A stretch of DNA of 64,000 nucleotides, taken from contig NZ_AP025511.1 in assembly GCF_024347635.1 (NCBI RefSeq), forward strand, positions 124,001 through 188,000. Reading direction: 5' to 3'. Below, in pieces: positions 7,443 through 15,389 of this stretch. The position numbers and the translations under genes are program-made. Below the pieces are notes generated by a model. That model saw nothing but the letters and a program-made list of their open reading frames with translations. It was not told the origin of the DNA and did no database searches. The stretch comes from Vibrio tasmaniensis. GTDB lineage: Bacteria; Pseudomonadota; Gammaproteobacteria; Enterobacterales; Vibrionaceae. The first letter of the stretch is position 1, and every line of letters begins with the position of its first letter.

Positions 7443-10049
7443 CTACCTCGCCAACGTACTCAAAAACTCGGCTTCGAACTCTTGATCGGCTTCTCGGGTT
7501 AGGCATTCCACTAGCCAGTCGATGCTTTGATGATCGAGCTTACTGTTCACCACAAAGGCTTGCTTTACACCAAATTGATCTAGCTTGGCAGAGCCGTAGT
7601 TCTTGAATGATTTGTTGCCGTGATAATGAAGTGACTTAATCGCCTCTGCATTCGGTTCTGGTAAAGCATCGAGTGTGTTGGCAAGCTGAATCACCAACTC
7701 CATTGGGTTCTTCGACGATGAAATTCGATACAGAAAACCGCCCTCCACTCTTTGGCGTACCCAGTAATCAAAGCCGCTGCAATCCATCACTTTATCGCTG
7801 ACCAGCGCAGCTTCACTCCGATAACCACAGGGTTCAACCACCACTGGGGTGTGTTTAAACTCTGGCTGACCAGATGCAGCATCAGTGTGAGGCAAGATCA
7901 GGTCGCATGGTTTACTGTCTTTGGCAGTCGGTGCGTTCCAATGAATCGGCATGAAGACTTGCTCTCGGCGCATCTCTTTGGTCACTACTAAGCGGGCTTG
8001 GCACTCCCCTTGTGCGCTGCGCACTTTCACCACCGGGTTAGAAGTCGTTTGCTTAACAAGGTTTATAGTGGTGTGGTTGAAAGCATCTAGCCCAAATTCA
8101 TCTAAACCGAACTCTTCTAAACCAAGCTCTGCAACCGTATCTGGGTGCATTGCTGCAAAGGGTTCTGGGGTGTGTTCACCTAAGCCTGCGGCCAAGCCTG
8201 TGCGGCTCATGGTGTGCCATTGATCTCGGATTCGACCTGTGTTCATGATAAGCGGGAATTCAAGGCTGGTGTCGGCAATCGGTTTGTCGTGCTCAACTGC
8301 AATAAACTGCGCTTTACCAGATTCGGTAAAGAACTCGCCAGTGGTGAACATACGCTGCTCAATGATCTCTGGTTGATATTTTAGCACTGGCCATTGCTGT
8401 GGAGTGAGTTCGCCATAGCCTTTCTCATCTAACTGAGTCAGACCGATTAAGCATAAGTCACGCGCTTTGCCTGTTTCATTGCCGAGCGCTGTCATCTCAC
8501 AATATTCTTTAAAGATCTCACCTTCGTGACGGTAATCAAACTGCTCTTTGAATCCCATTTTCTGTGCCACTTCTTTTAATATCCACCAATCGGGTTTGGC
8601 TTCCCCTGGGCTTGGTAATATACGGCGTTGGCGTGAGATTCGACGCTCAGAATTAGTCACGGTGCCCGACTTCTCGCTCCACCCTTGCGCGGGCAACACC
8701 ACATCGGCCAAGCGAGTGGTTTCAGTATCGGCAATGCAATCCGACACTACTACAAACGGGCACTTCTCTAGTGCGGCTTTGATTTTTTCACTATCAGGCA
8801 GGCTCACGACTGGGTTAGTTGCCATTATCCACACAGCTTTTATCTTGCCATCATTCATCGAATCAAATAGGTCAATGGCTTTTAAGCCTGCGTGAGTAGC
8901 TAAGCTGTCAGTTTCCCAAAACTCGCTGACAGTTTGGTGTGACTGCGAGTCACCAAATTCAAAGTGCGCCGCTAAGGTATTGGCTAAGCCACCCACTTCT
9001 CGCCCGCCCATTGCGTTTGGCTGGCCTGTTACTGAGAAAGGCCCCATGCCCGGTTTGCCAATTTTTCCAGTGGCTAAATGGCAGTTAATTATGGCGTTTA
9101 CCTTGTCGCACCCTTGTGTGGATTGGTTTACGCCTTGAGAATAGATGGTCAGCACTTTCTCATTAGAAGCAAACAGCTTGTAGAACTGTTCGAGTTGCTG
9201 CTCAGTAAGCCCTGTTAGCTCAGGAACGCTTTTGTCTCCCTTACTTGATTCGGTATAACGATAATGACTTGCAGAACGAATCGCTTCAGTAAAGCCTTGG
9301 GTGTGGTTTTCTATGTAGTTGGAATCTAGCTTGTCGTTATCGTCGAGGTAACCCAATAAACCGTTGAACAACGCCACGTCTGAGCCGGATTCCAACGCCA
9401 AGTGCATGTCGGCAATTTCACAGGTGTCGGTATAACGAGGGTCAATGACGATCACTTTTAATGCAGGGTTGGCTTGTTTGGCAGCTCTTAACCTTTGGAA
9501 AAGTACCGGATGACACCATGCTAGGTTTGAGCCTGTAATCACGACTAGATCGGCTTGCTCGAGATCTTCATAACAGACAGGAACTGTGTCTGCACCAAAT
9601 GCGCGCTTATGCCCGACTACGGTTGAAGCCATACACAGCCTAGAATTACTGTCGATGTTGCCACTGCCGATGAAGCCTTTCATCAGTTTATTGGCAACAT
9701 AATAGTCTTCGGTAAGCAGCTGACCAGACACATAGAACGCAACCGAATCGGCCCCAAATTCTTCGATGGTTTGATTGAATTTTTCTGCGACCAGCTGAGT
9801 AGCACTGTTCCAATCCAGCTCTTGTTTTTGCTCATTCTGAATATGAGCAGGCTGTGTTAGACGCCCTAAAGGCGTGACGGTGTCGCCAAGCGCGATCCCT
9901 TTAGTACATAGCTTTCCATAGTTTGATGGATGATCTTTATCACCACGAACTTCTAGTTTTCCTAACGATGTCGGTCTCGCTTCTATTCCACACCCTACAC
10001 CACAATAAGCACAGGTTGATTTTATCCAACCACTGTTTGAATCGGTCAT
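7443..10049 (-). CDS. nasA: Assimilatory nitrate reductase, catalytic subunit
   Basis: About 868 residues, typical of NasA, a cytoplasmic molybdopterin (bis-MGD) oxidoreductase that reduces nitrate to nitrite for assimilation. The N-terminal [4Fe-4S] site is intact: C-x2-C-x3-C-x27-C in STCAYCGVGCG...YGKLCTKG. The DSNSRLCMAST segment carries the presumed Mo-ligand cysteine. Molybdopterin-binding domains follow (PRYTDTCEIADMHL, SQGVNQSTQG, TGQPNAMGGREVGGLA), with the C-terminal dinucleotide-binding domain (MNTGRIRDQWHTMSRTG). There is no C-terminal [2Fe-2S] extension. A short glutamate/Gly-Leu-Asp-Phe repeat lies in the C-terminal domain. ATG at 10049 (MTDSNSG) is preferred over an in-frame TTG at 10064. 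Divergent from nirB across a regulatory gap. Confidence 0.95.
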   Translation of the reverse strand: MTDSNSGWIKSTCAYCGVGCGIEARPTSLGKLEVRGDKDHPSNYGKLCTKGIALGDTVTPLGRLTQPAHIQNEQKQELDWNSATQLVAEKFNQTIEEFGADSVAFYVSGQLLTEDYYVANKLMKGFIGSGNIDSNSRLCMASTVVGHKRAFGADTVPVCYEDLEQADLVVITGSNLAWCHPVLFQRLRAAKQANPALKVIVIDPRYTDTCEIADMHLALESGSDVALFNGLLGYLDDNDKLDSNYIENHTQGFTEAIRSASHYRYTESSKGDKSVPELTGLTEQQLEQFYKLFASNEKVLTIYSQGVNQSTQGCDKVNAIINCHLATGKIGKPGMGPFSVTGQPNAMGGREVGGLANTLAAHFEFGDSQSHQTVSEFWETDSLATHAGLKAIDLFDSMNDGKIKAVWIMATNPVVSLPDSEKIKAALEKCPFVVVSDCIADTETTRLADVVLPAQGWSEKSGTVTNSERRISRQRRILPSPGEAKPDWWILKEVAQKMGFKEQFDYRHEGEIFKEYCEMTALGNETGKARDLCLIGLTQLDEKGYGELTPQQWPVLKYQPEIIEQRMFTTGEFFTESGKAQFIAVEHDKPIADTSLEFPLIMNTGRIRDQWHTMSRTGLAAGLGEHTPEPFAAMHPDTVAELGLEEFGLDEFGLDAFNHTTINLVKQTTSNPVVKVRSAQGECQARLVVTKEMRREQVFMPIHWNAPTAKDSKPCDLILPHTDAASGQPEFKHTPVVVEPCGYRSEAALVSDKVMDCSGFDYWVRQRVEGGFLYRISSSKNPMELVIQLANTLDALPEPNAEAIKSLHYHGNKSFKNYGSAKLDQFGVKQAFVVNSKLDHQSIDWLVECLTREADQEFEAEFLSTLAR

Positions 10050-10221
10050 CCGTTTCTCACTCAATTATCCATAATTGTAATAACTCAAACCAAGCAAATA
10101 ACACGCCATTTAATACCAGCCGGAAAATTTGAAATATTTAACATTAAAAACAACAACTTAATTAAATTCAGAATATCAACACTGAACAAAATAGAACTTA
10201 ACCAAGATAGAAACTTAATTT

Positions 10222-10249
10222 TTGCACCATCTTGCAGAAAGTTGCACCA
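10222..10249. promoter_or_regulatory. Paired NtrC-like half-sites upstream of nirB
   Basis: Two copies of TTGCACCA start at 10222 and 10242, i.e. 20 bp apart (two helical turns, same face). TGCACCA is the half-site of the enterobacterial NtrC operator. They lie about 130-160 bp upstream of the sigma-54 element, a normal enhancer distance, and could serve nasA as well. They are direct repeats, not the classical palindrome, so the regulator is inferred. Confidence 0.45.
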
Positions 10250-10378
10250 CAAATGCTCATTTATGTAAATCTAACAAAAAATTTACATACCACTTTAGGG
10301 GTAATTGCGTGCCACCACCAAATTTTAAGCCACTGAAAAATATAAATTAAATTTTATTTAAATGACCAACCTGCAATC

Positions 10379-10394
10379 TGGCACCCTCCTTGCT
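10379..10394 (+). promoter_or_regulatory. Sigma-54 promoter of nirBD operon
   Basis: TGGCAC-N5-TTGCT matches the -24/-12 consensus at every key position (GG at 10380, GC at 10392). Transcription would begin near 10406, leaving a leader of about 130 nt before the nirB ATG. That leader contains a 5-bp hairpin with a hexanucleotide loop (10450-10465) and further weak stems (10475-10501), so attenuation is possible but not shown. No equally good -24/-12 element was found facing nasA in the rest of the 10065-10536 gap. Confidence 0.75.
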
Positions 10395-10536
10395 CTACTA
10401 GAAATCAAGACTTAGAAAAAACATTTTTGTTTTTCTTGATGATTATGAATTGAGTGGAATCTCAACCCGGTATTCATCTACTAACGACTAGAAATTAGAT
10501 GCTAGTGATGATGACGCCGAGAATAAGGAATGGATT

Positions 10537-13119
10537 ATGAGCAAGAAGAAAATCGTCGTTGTTGGTAACGGCATGGTTGGACACAAATTTATCGACAACA
10601 TCCTGCAATCAGACAGTGATGAGTTTGATGTGATTACTTTTAGTGAAGAGCCAAGGTTAGCCTACGACAGAGTTCAGCTGACTGCTTACTTCAAGCGCGG
10701 AAATGCTGATGATTTGGCATTAACCAGCGAAGAATATTACCAAAGCAATGGCGTCAATTACCTTCTCAACGCGAGAGTCGCTCAACTCGATACTGAAAAT
10801 AAGTGCGTTGTGACTGAATCGGGACATACCGAGAGTTATGACACATTGATTCTGGCGACCGGTTCATTCCCTTTTGTTCCCCCTATTCCCGGCAACGACC
10901 AAGAACACTGCCACGTTTATCGCACCATCGAAGATTTAGACGCCATTGAGCTCTCAAGTAAAGGCAGCAAATCGGGCGTGGTGATTGGTGGTGGTCTGCT
11001 TGGCTTAGAAGCCGCAAACGCAGTCAAAAACCTTGGCTTGGAAACCCATGTGGTGGAGTTCGCACCTCGCTTGATGGCCGTACAATTAGATGACGGTGGT
11101 GGTGCGCTTTTACGCAGAAAAATTGAAGACCTCGGTGTGCAAGTTCACACTGATAAGGCAACCTCAGAAATAGTCGCGGGAGAGAATGCTCGCTACAGAA
11201 TGAACTTCGCAGACGGCACACACCTTGAAACTGATATGATCGTATTCTCTGCGGGTATTCGCCCTCAAGATGCTCTAGCTCGCAGCTCTGATATCGCTAT
11301 TGGTGAACGTGGCGGCATCGTGATTAACGATCACTGCCAAACCAACATCGACAATGTGTATGCAATTGGTGAATGTGCCCTTTGGGACAACAAGATCTTC
11401 GGCTTAGTGGCACCCGGTTATTCGATGGCGAAAGTCGCGGCTACGCATATCTTATCGGACGGAACAAGCGACGCTTCATTTACCGGTGCCGACATGAGCA
11501 CCAAACTCAAATTGTTGGGCGTTGATGTGGCTAGTATTGGCGAAGTACACGGCCAAACAGAAGGCGCTCAATCGTATACCTATAACGATGAAATTGAACA
11601 AGTTTACAAACGCCTAATCATATCGGCTGATGGCAAGAAAATTGTCGGTGCGGTATTGGTGGGTGACGCCGAAGCTTACGGTTCGCTGCTGCAAATAAAG
11701 CAAAATGACATGCCTCTTCCTGAAAACCCATCAGTGCTGATTTTACCTAACGTGGCCGATGATTCAGGCTCTGCAATGGGTGTTGAAGCTCTGCCTGATA
11801 GCGCTGTGATTTGTTCGTGTTTTGATGTGACCAAAGGTGACATTAAAGACGCGGTTTCTGCCGGCTGCACCACGATGGCTGCATTGCAAGAAACCACTAA
11901 TGCTTCGACAGGTTGTGGTGGTTGTTCTGCCCTTGCTAAACAGGTTCTCGATAGCGAACTGAGTAACTTGGGTGTCGAGGTTTCTAACGATATCTGTGAG
12001 CACTTTGCCTATTCTCGCCAAGAGCTAACTGACATCATTCGAGTCAACAAGATTAAGACCTTCGATGAGTTGCTGGATTCTCACGGAAACGGGTTGGGCT
12101 GTACCGTGTGTAAGCCAGCAGTGGGTTCAATTTTGGCTTCTTACTGGAACGATTACATCCTCGAAGATCAACACATCGAACTGCAAGACACCAACGACAT
12201 CTACCTCGGTAACATGCAAAAAGACGGCACCTACTCTGTGGTTCCGCGTATTGCTGGCGGAGAAATCACACCCGACAAGTTGATCGTTTTAGGCGAAGTC
12301 GCAAAAGAGTTCGACCTATACACCAAGATCACTGGTGGTCAACGTGTCGACTTGTTTGGCGCGCAACTTAACGAACTGCCAATCATCTGGAAAAAGCTAA
12401 TCGATGCTGGTTTTGAAACTGGCCACGCTTACGGTAAATCGGTACGTACCGTGAAATCGTGTGTGGGTAGCACTTGGTGTCGATACGGCGTCGACGACAG
12501 TGTTGGCTTAGCGATTCGACTAGAGAACCGCTACAAAGGTTTGCGTTCACCCCACAAGATCAAGTTTGCGGTTTCTGGCTGTACTCGTGAATGTGCAGAA
12601 GCCCAATCAAAAGACTTTGGCATTATCGCCACCGACAAAGGTTGGAACCTCTATATCTGTGGTAACGGCGGTATGCGCCCTCGCCACGGTGACCTTTTTG
12701 CTACCGACCTTGATGAAACCACTCTTCTGCAATACATCGACCGCATTCTGATGTTCTACACACGAACCGCGGATCGTCTACAGCGTACATCGGTATGGAT
12801 GGAAAACCTTGAAGGTGGCATCGAATACCTCAAGCAAGTCGTGATTGAAGACAAGCTCAATGTTGCTGAAGAACTTGAAGCTGACATCGCTCTCAACATC
12901 GAAAAATACCAATGTGAATGGAAAACCACCATCGAAAACCCTGAAAAGATGAAACGCTTCCAGCACTACATTAACAGCGAAGAAATGGACACTAGCCTGT
13001 CATTCATTAAAGAACGAGAGCAGCGTTTTCCTAAGCCGAGCTTGAGCTCTTCTTCAGATTCACAACGAGATGAAATGCTCACCAATGCTGACCAAATCGA
13101 AGTCACAGAAGTTTCGTAA
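10537..13119 (+). CDS. nirB: Nitrite reductase [NAD(P)H], large subunit
   Basis: 860 residues, the usual length for NirB, which reduces nitrite to ammonium in the cytoplasm with NAD(P)H. N-terminal FAD/NAD(P) oxidoreductase (VVGNGMVGHKF, LATGSFPF, GGGLLGLEAANAV, AIGECALW). A BFD-type [2Fe-2S] region has C426-S-C428 and C460-G-G-C463. The C-terminal sulfite/nitrite reductase half carries the siroheme-[4Fe-4S] cysteines C642-x5-C648 (SCVGSTWC) and C682-x3-C686 (CTREC). First gene of nirB-nirD-transporter-kinase, all on +, downstream of the sigma-54 promoter. All cofactor ligands appear intact. Confidence 0.96.
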   Translation: MSKKKIVVVGNGMVGHKFIDNILQSDSDEFDVITFSEEPRLAYDRVQLTAYFKRGNADDLALTSEEYYQSNGVNYLLNARVAQLDTENKCVVTESGHTESYDTLILATGSFPFVPPIPGNDQEHCHVYRTIEDLDAIELSSKGSKSGVVIGGGLLGLEAANAVKNLGLETHVVEFAPRLMAVQLDDGGGALLRRKIEDLGVQVHTDKATSEIVAGENARYRMNFADGTHLETDMIVFSAGIRPQDALARSSDIAIGERGGIVINDHCQTNIDNVYAIGECALWDNKIFGLVAPGYSMAKVAATHILSDGTSDASFTGADMSTKLKLLGVDVASIGEVHGQTEGAQSYTYNDEIEQVYKRLIISADGKKIVGAVLVGDAEAYGSLLQIKQNDMPLPENPSVLILPNVADDSGSAMGVEALPDSAVICSCFDVTKGDIKDAVSAGCTTMAALQETTNASTGCGGCSALAKQVLDSELSNLGVEVSNDICEHFAYSRQELTDIIRVNKIKTFDELLDSHGNGLGCTVCKPAVGSILASYWNDYILEDQHIELQDTNDIYLGNMQKDGTYSVVPRIAGGEITPDKLIVLGEVAKEFDLYTKITGGQRVDLFGAQLNELPIIWKKLIDAGFETGHAYGKSVRTVKSCVGSTWCRYGVDDSVGLAIRLENRYKGLRSPHKIKFAVSGCTRECAEAQSKDFGIIATDKGWNLYICGNGGMRPRHGDLFATDLDETTLLQYIDRILMFYTRTADRLQRTSVWMENLEGGIEYLKQVVIEDKLNVAEELEADIALNIEKYQCEWKTTIENPEKMKRFQHYINSEEMDTSLSFIKEREQRFPKPSLSSSSDSQRDEMLTNADQIEVTEVS

Positions 13120-13163
13120 GCCGAATTGATGGTGAGTGAATCAGTAACAACTAAACCCAATAT

Positions 13164-13215
13164 CGATAGTCGACAGTGGACAGTGGCGCAGCCCAAGAAA
13201 ACTGCTGTCGGCTAT
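13164..13215. repeat. Long imperfect hairpin between nirB and nirD
   Basis: A 12-bp inverted repeat (13164-13175 with 13204-13215, one G-T pair) around a 28-nt loop; the arms read GATAGTCGACAG and CTGTCGGCTATC. There is no T-tract, so it is more likely an mRNA-processing or stability element, or a dispersed palindrome, than a terminator. It could differentially protect nirB and nirD transcripts. Confidence 0.6.
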
Positions 13216-13265
13216 CACCCTAATTGAATTGATTATTAGTTTTATGTTTTGACTAGGAGAAAGTC

Positions 13266-13610
13266 ATGGAAAATTGGACAACCGTATGCAGCACCCGCGA
13301 CCTAACCCCAAACGGTGGTATTTGCGCCAAAGTAGACGATAACCAAGTGGCTATTTTTTACTGTAAGCGCAGTGACACGCTTTATGGACTCTCTAATTAC
13401 GATCCTGTTGGCAAGGCGAATGTGATGTCACGTGGTATCATTGGTTCATTAAGCGGTGAGCCTTACGTCGCCTCACCCTTATACAAGCAGCATTACCACT
13501 TAGAAACTGGCGCGTGCCTTGAACAACCTGAACTCAAGCTCGTGAAATTTGAAGTTCGCAAGCAAGGAGAACAGGTTCAGGTTCTCGCACCGCTTGCTAT
13601 CGCCAGTTAA
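13266..13610 (+). CDS. nirD: Nitrite reductase small subunit
   Basis: 114 residues, the usual size for NirD. The fold is Rieske-like (WTTVCSTRDLTPNGGICAKV at the start, then GEPYVASPLYKQHYHLETG), but the C-x-H / C-x2-H cluster ligands of true Rieske proteins are absent, which is normal for NirD. It partners NirB in NADH-dependent nitrite reduction. The ribosome site is AGGAGA just upstream of the ATG. Second gene in the assimilation operon. Confidence 0.93.
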   Translation: MENWTTVCSTRDLTPNGGICAKVDDNQVAIFYCKRSDTLYGLSNYDPVGKANVMSRGIIGSLSGEPYVASPLYKQHYHLETGACLEQPELKLVKFEVRKQGEQVQVLAPLAIAS

Positions 13611-13752
13611 CTAAACGCCGACATCATCATTTAAACGCTTTATCAGCGTGAGCAATTTCGGCACAGGGTTTAGCCACATGAATGCGTTCGAATTTCGGAA
13701 GTAACGCACAAGCTAAAGCCGGGTAATCTTCCAGATTTAAAGGATTTAAACC

Positions 13753-15222
13753 ATGGATAACACAAAATTTTCGCTGCTTTCATTTACGGGTAAGATGAAA
13801 ACCTTACACCTAAGTTGGATGGCCTTTTTTATCACCTTTGTCGTGTGGTTCAACTTTGCCCCACTACTGCAAATGGTGAAAACCTCGCTTGGCCTTTCAA
13901 CTGAGGAAATCAAAACACTCCTTATTCTCAACGTTGCATTGACCATTCCTGCACGTGTCGCAATTGGTATGTTAACCGACCGATACGGCCCAAGGTTGGT
14001 CTACTCTTCGCTACTCGCGATCTGCTCAATCCCTTGTTTTATGTTTGCTATGGCAGACTCTTTCATTCAAGCGGCAATTGCTCGTTTCCTATTAGGCTTT
14101 ATCGGTGCAGGCTTCGTTGTCGGTATTCGTCTAGTGTCTGAATGGTTCCCACACAATGAATTGGGTACGGCTGAAGGTATTTACGGCGGCTGGGGTAACT
14201 TCGGTTCAGCAGCGGCAGCATTCACGCTTCCAACTCTCGCTCTAGCATTTGGTGGCGAAGACGGCTGGCGTTATGCGGTCGGTATTACTGGCCTTATGAG
14301 CTTAGCGTTCTCGTTTATCTTCTACAAAAATGTAACGGATACACCAAAAGGTTCGACTTACTTCAAGCCTGCTCAAGTAACGGCAATGGAAGTGACATCA
14401 AAGGGTGACTTTTTCTTCCTACTCATTATGAAGATCCCGATGTATGCCGCTTTAGCGCTACTGACTTGGAAGCTATCACCAAACAACATCAACATGTTGT
14501 CTGACATGGCGGTTAACTCGGTTTACGCAGGTTTAGCCGCACTTTACGTGTATGAAGTGTCGCAAGTTTGGAAAGTAAATAAGAACGTATTCAAAGAAGA
14601 AGTACCAGAGATTCACCAGTACAAATTCAAGCAAGTTGCGGTACTTAACGTATTGTACTTCGCGACATTTGGTTCTGAATTGGCTGTTGTTTCAATGCTG
14701 CCGTTGTTCTTCTCTGAAACCTTTGAATTAACGCCGGTTCTGGCAGGTATGGTTGCATCGGCTTATGCCTTTATGAACCTGATGTCTCGTCCTGGTGGCG
14801 GTTGGATTTCAGATAAGTTCGGTCGTAAACCAACACTGCTTATTCTGACGATTGGTCTTGCTGTGGGTTACTTTGCAATGGGTCAAGTCGACAGCACATG
14901 GCCAGTATGGCTAGCGGTTGTGGCTGCGATGGCATGCTCTTTCTTCGTGCAAGCAGGTGAAGGTGCGGTGTTTGCAACCGTACCTCTGATTAAACGTCGC
15001 ATGACAGGTCAAATTGCCGGTATGACTGGTGCTTACGGTAACGTGGGTGCGGTGGTTTACCTAACTGTGCTTTCATTCGTAAGCTACCAAACCTTCTTCT
15101 TAGTGATTGCAGGAACAGCGGTACTAGGCTTCGTTACTCTGATGTTCATGGAAGAGCCTAACGGCCAAATTGCTGAAGTGAATGACGATGGCAGTGTCAC
15201 GCTGATTAATGTTTCAAACTAG
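13753..15222 (+). CDS. MFS nitrate/nitrite transporter (NarK/NasA-type, NNP family)
   Basis: 489 residues with twelve predicted TM helices, an inner-membrane major-facilitator protein of the nitrate/nitrite porter family. Diagnostic elements are the loop MLTDRYGPR after TM2, and two glycine-rich nitrate signatures, YGGWGNFGSAAAAF in TM5 and GMTGAYGNVGAVVYL in TM11. The middle loop (about residues 195-290) is longer than in the shortest members. AAGGA precedes the ATG. Position after nirBD indicates nitrate (or nitrite) uptake for assimilation. A 12-bp hairpin (15261) follows before the kinase gene. Confidence 0.93.
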   Translation: MDNTKFSLLSFTGKMKTLHLSWMAFFITFVVWFNFAPLLQMVKTSLGLSTEEIKTLLILNVALTIPARVAIGMLTDRYGPRLVYSSLLAICSIPCFMFAMADSFIQAAIARFLLGFIGAGFVVGIRLVSEWFPHNELGTAEGIYGGWGNFGSAAAAFTLPTLALAFGGEDGWRYAVGITGLMSLAFSFIFYKNVTDTPKGSTYFKPAQVTAMEVTSKGDFFFLLIMKIPMYAALALLTWKLSPNNINMLSDMAVNSVYAGLAALYVYEVSQVWKVNKNVFKEEVPEIHQYKFKQVAVLNVLYFATFGSELAVVSMLPLFFSETFELTPVLAGMVASAYAFMNLMSRPGGGWISDKFGRKPTLLILTIGLAVGYFAMGQVDSTWPVWLAVVAAMACSFFVQAGEGAVFATVPLIKRRMTGQIAGMTGAYGNVGAVVYLTVLSFVSYQTFFLVIAGTAVLGFVTLMFMEEPNGQIAEVNDDGSVTLINVSN

Positions 15223-15260
15223 TCTCAGCACGATGAAGCATTGATATCATTGAATCGGGA

Positions 15261-15297
15261 GAAGCACCTTAGCAGATACATCAACGCTAGGTGCTTC
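15261..15297 (+). terminator. Hairpin between nitrate transporter and kinase gene
   Basis: A 12-bp stem with one bulge (15261-15273 with 15286-15297; arms GAAGCACC-T-TAGC and GCTAGGTGCTTC). It is followed by GTTCAGAGG, so it lacks a T-tract: a weak or conditional terminator, or an mRNA 3'-end protector, that would lower kinase expression relative to the transporter. Confidence 0.5.
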
Positions 15298-15389
15298 GTT
15301 CAGAGGCTCTATGTTCACTAGAGCTTTTGTTCTTCCTAGGATGTTCTCTCAAGGAAGTTAGAAGAAGACAGTTAAGAAGCAGACCAGTT

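Noticed and set aside
10300..10320. Second sigma-54 element facing nasA (TGGCAC on -)
   Set aside because: The -24 half is present but no TTGC lies at the required distance.
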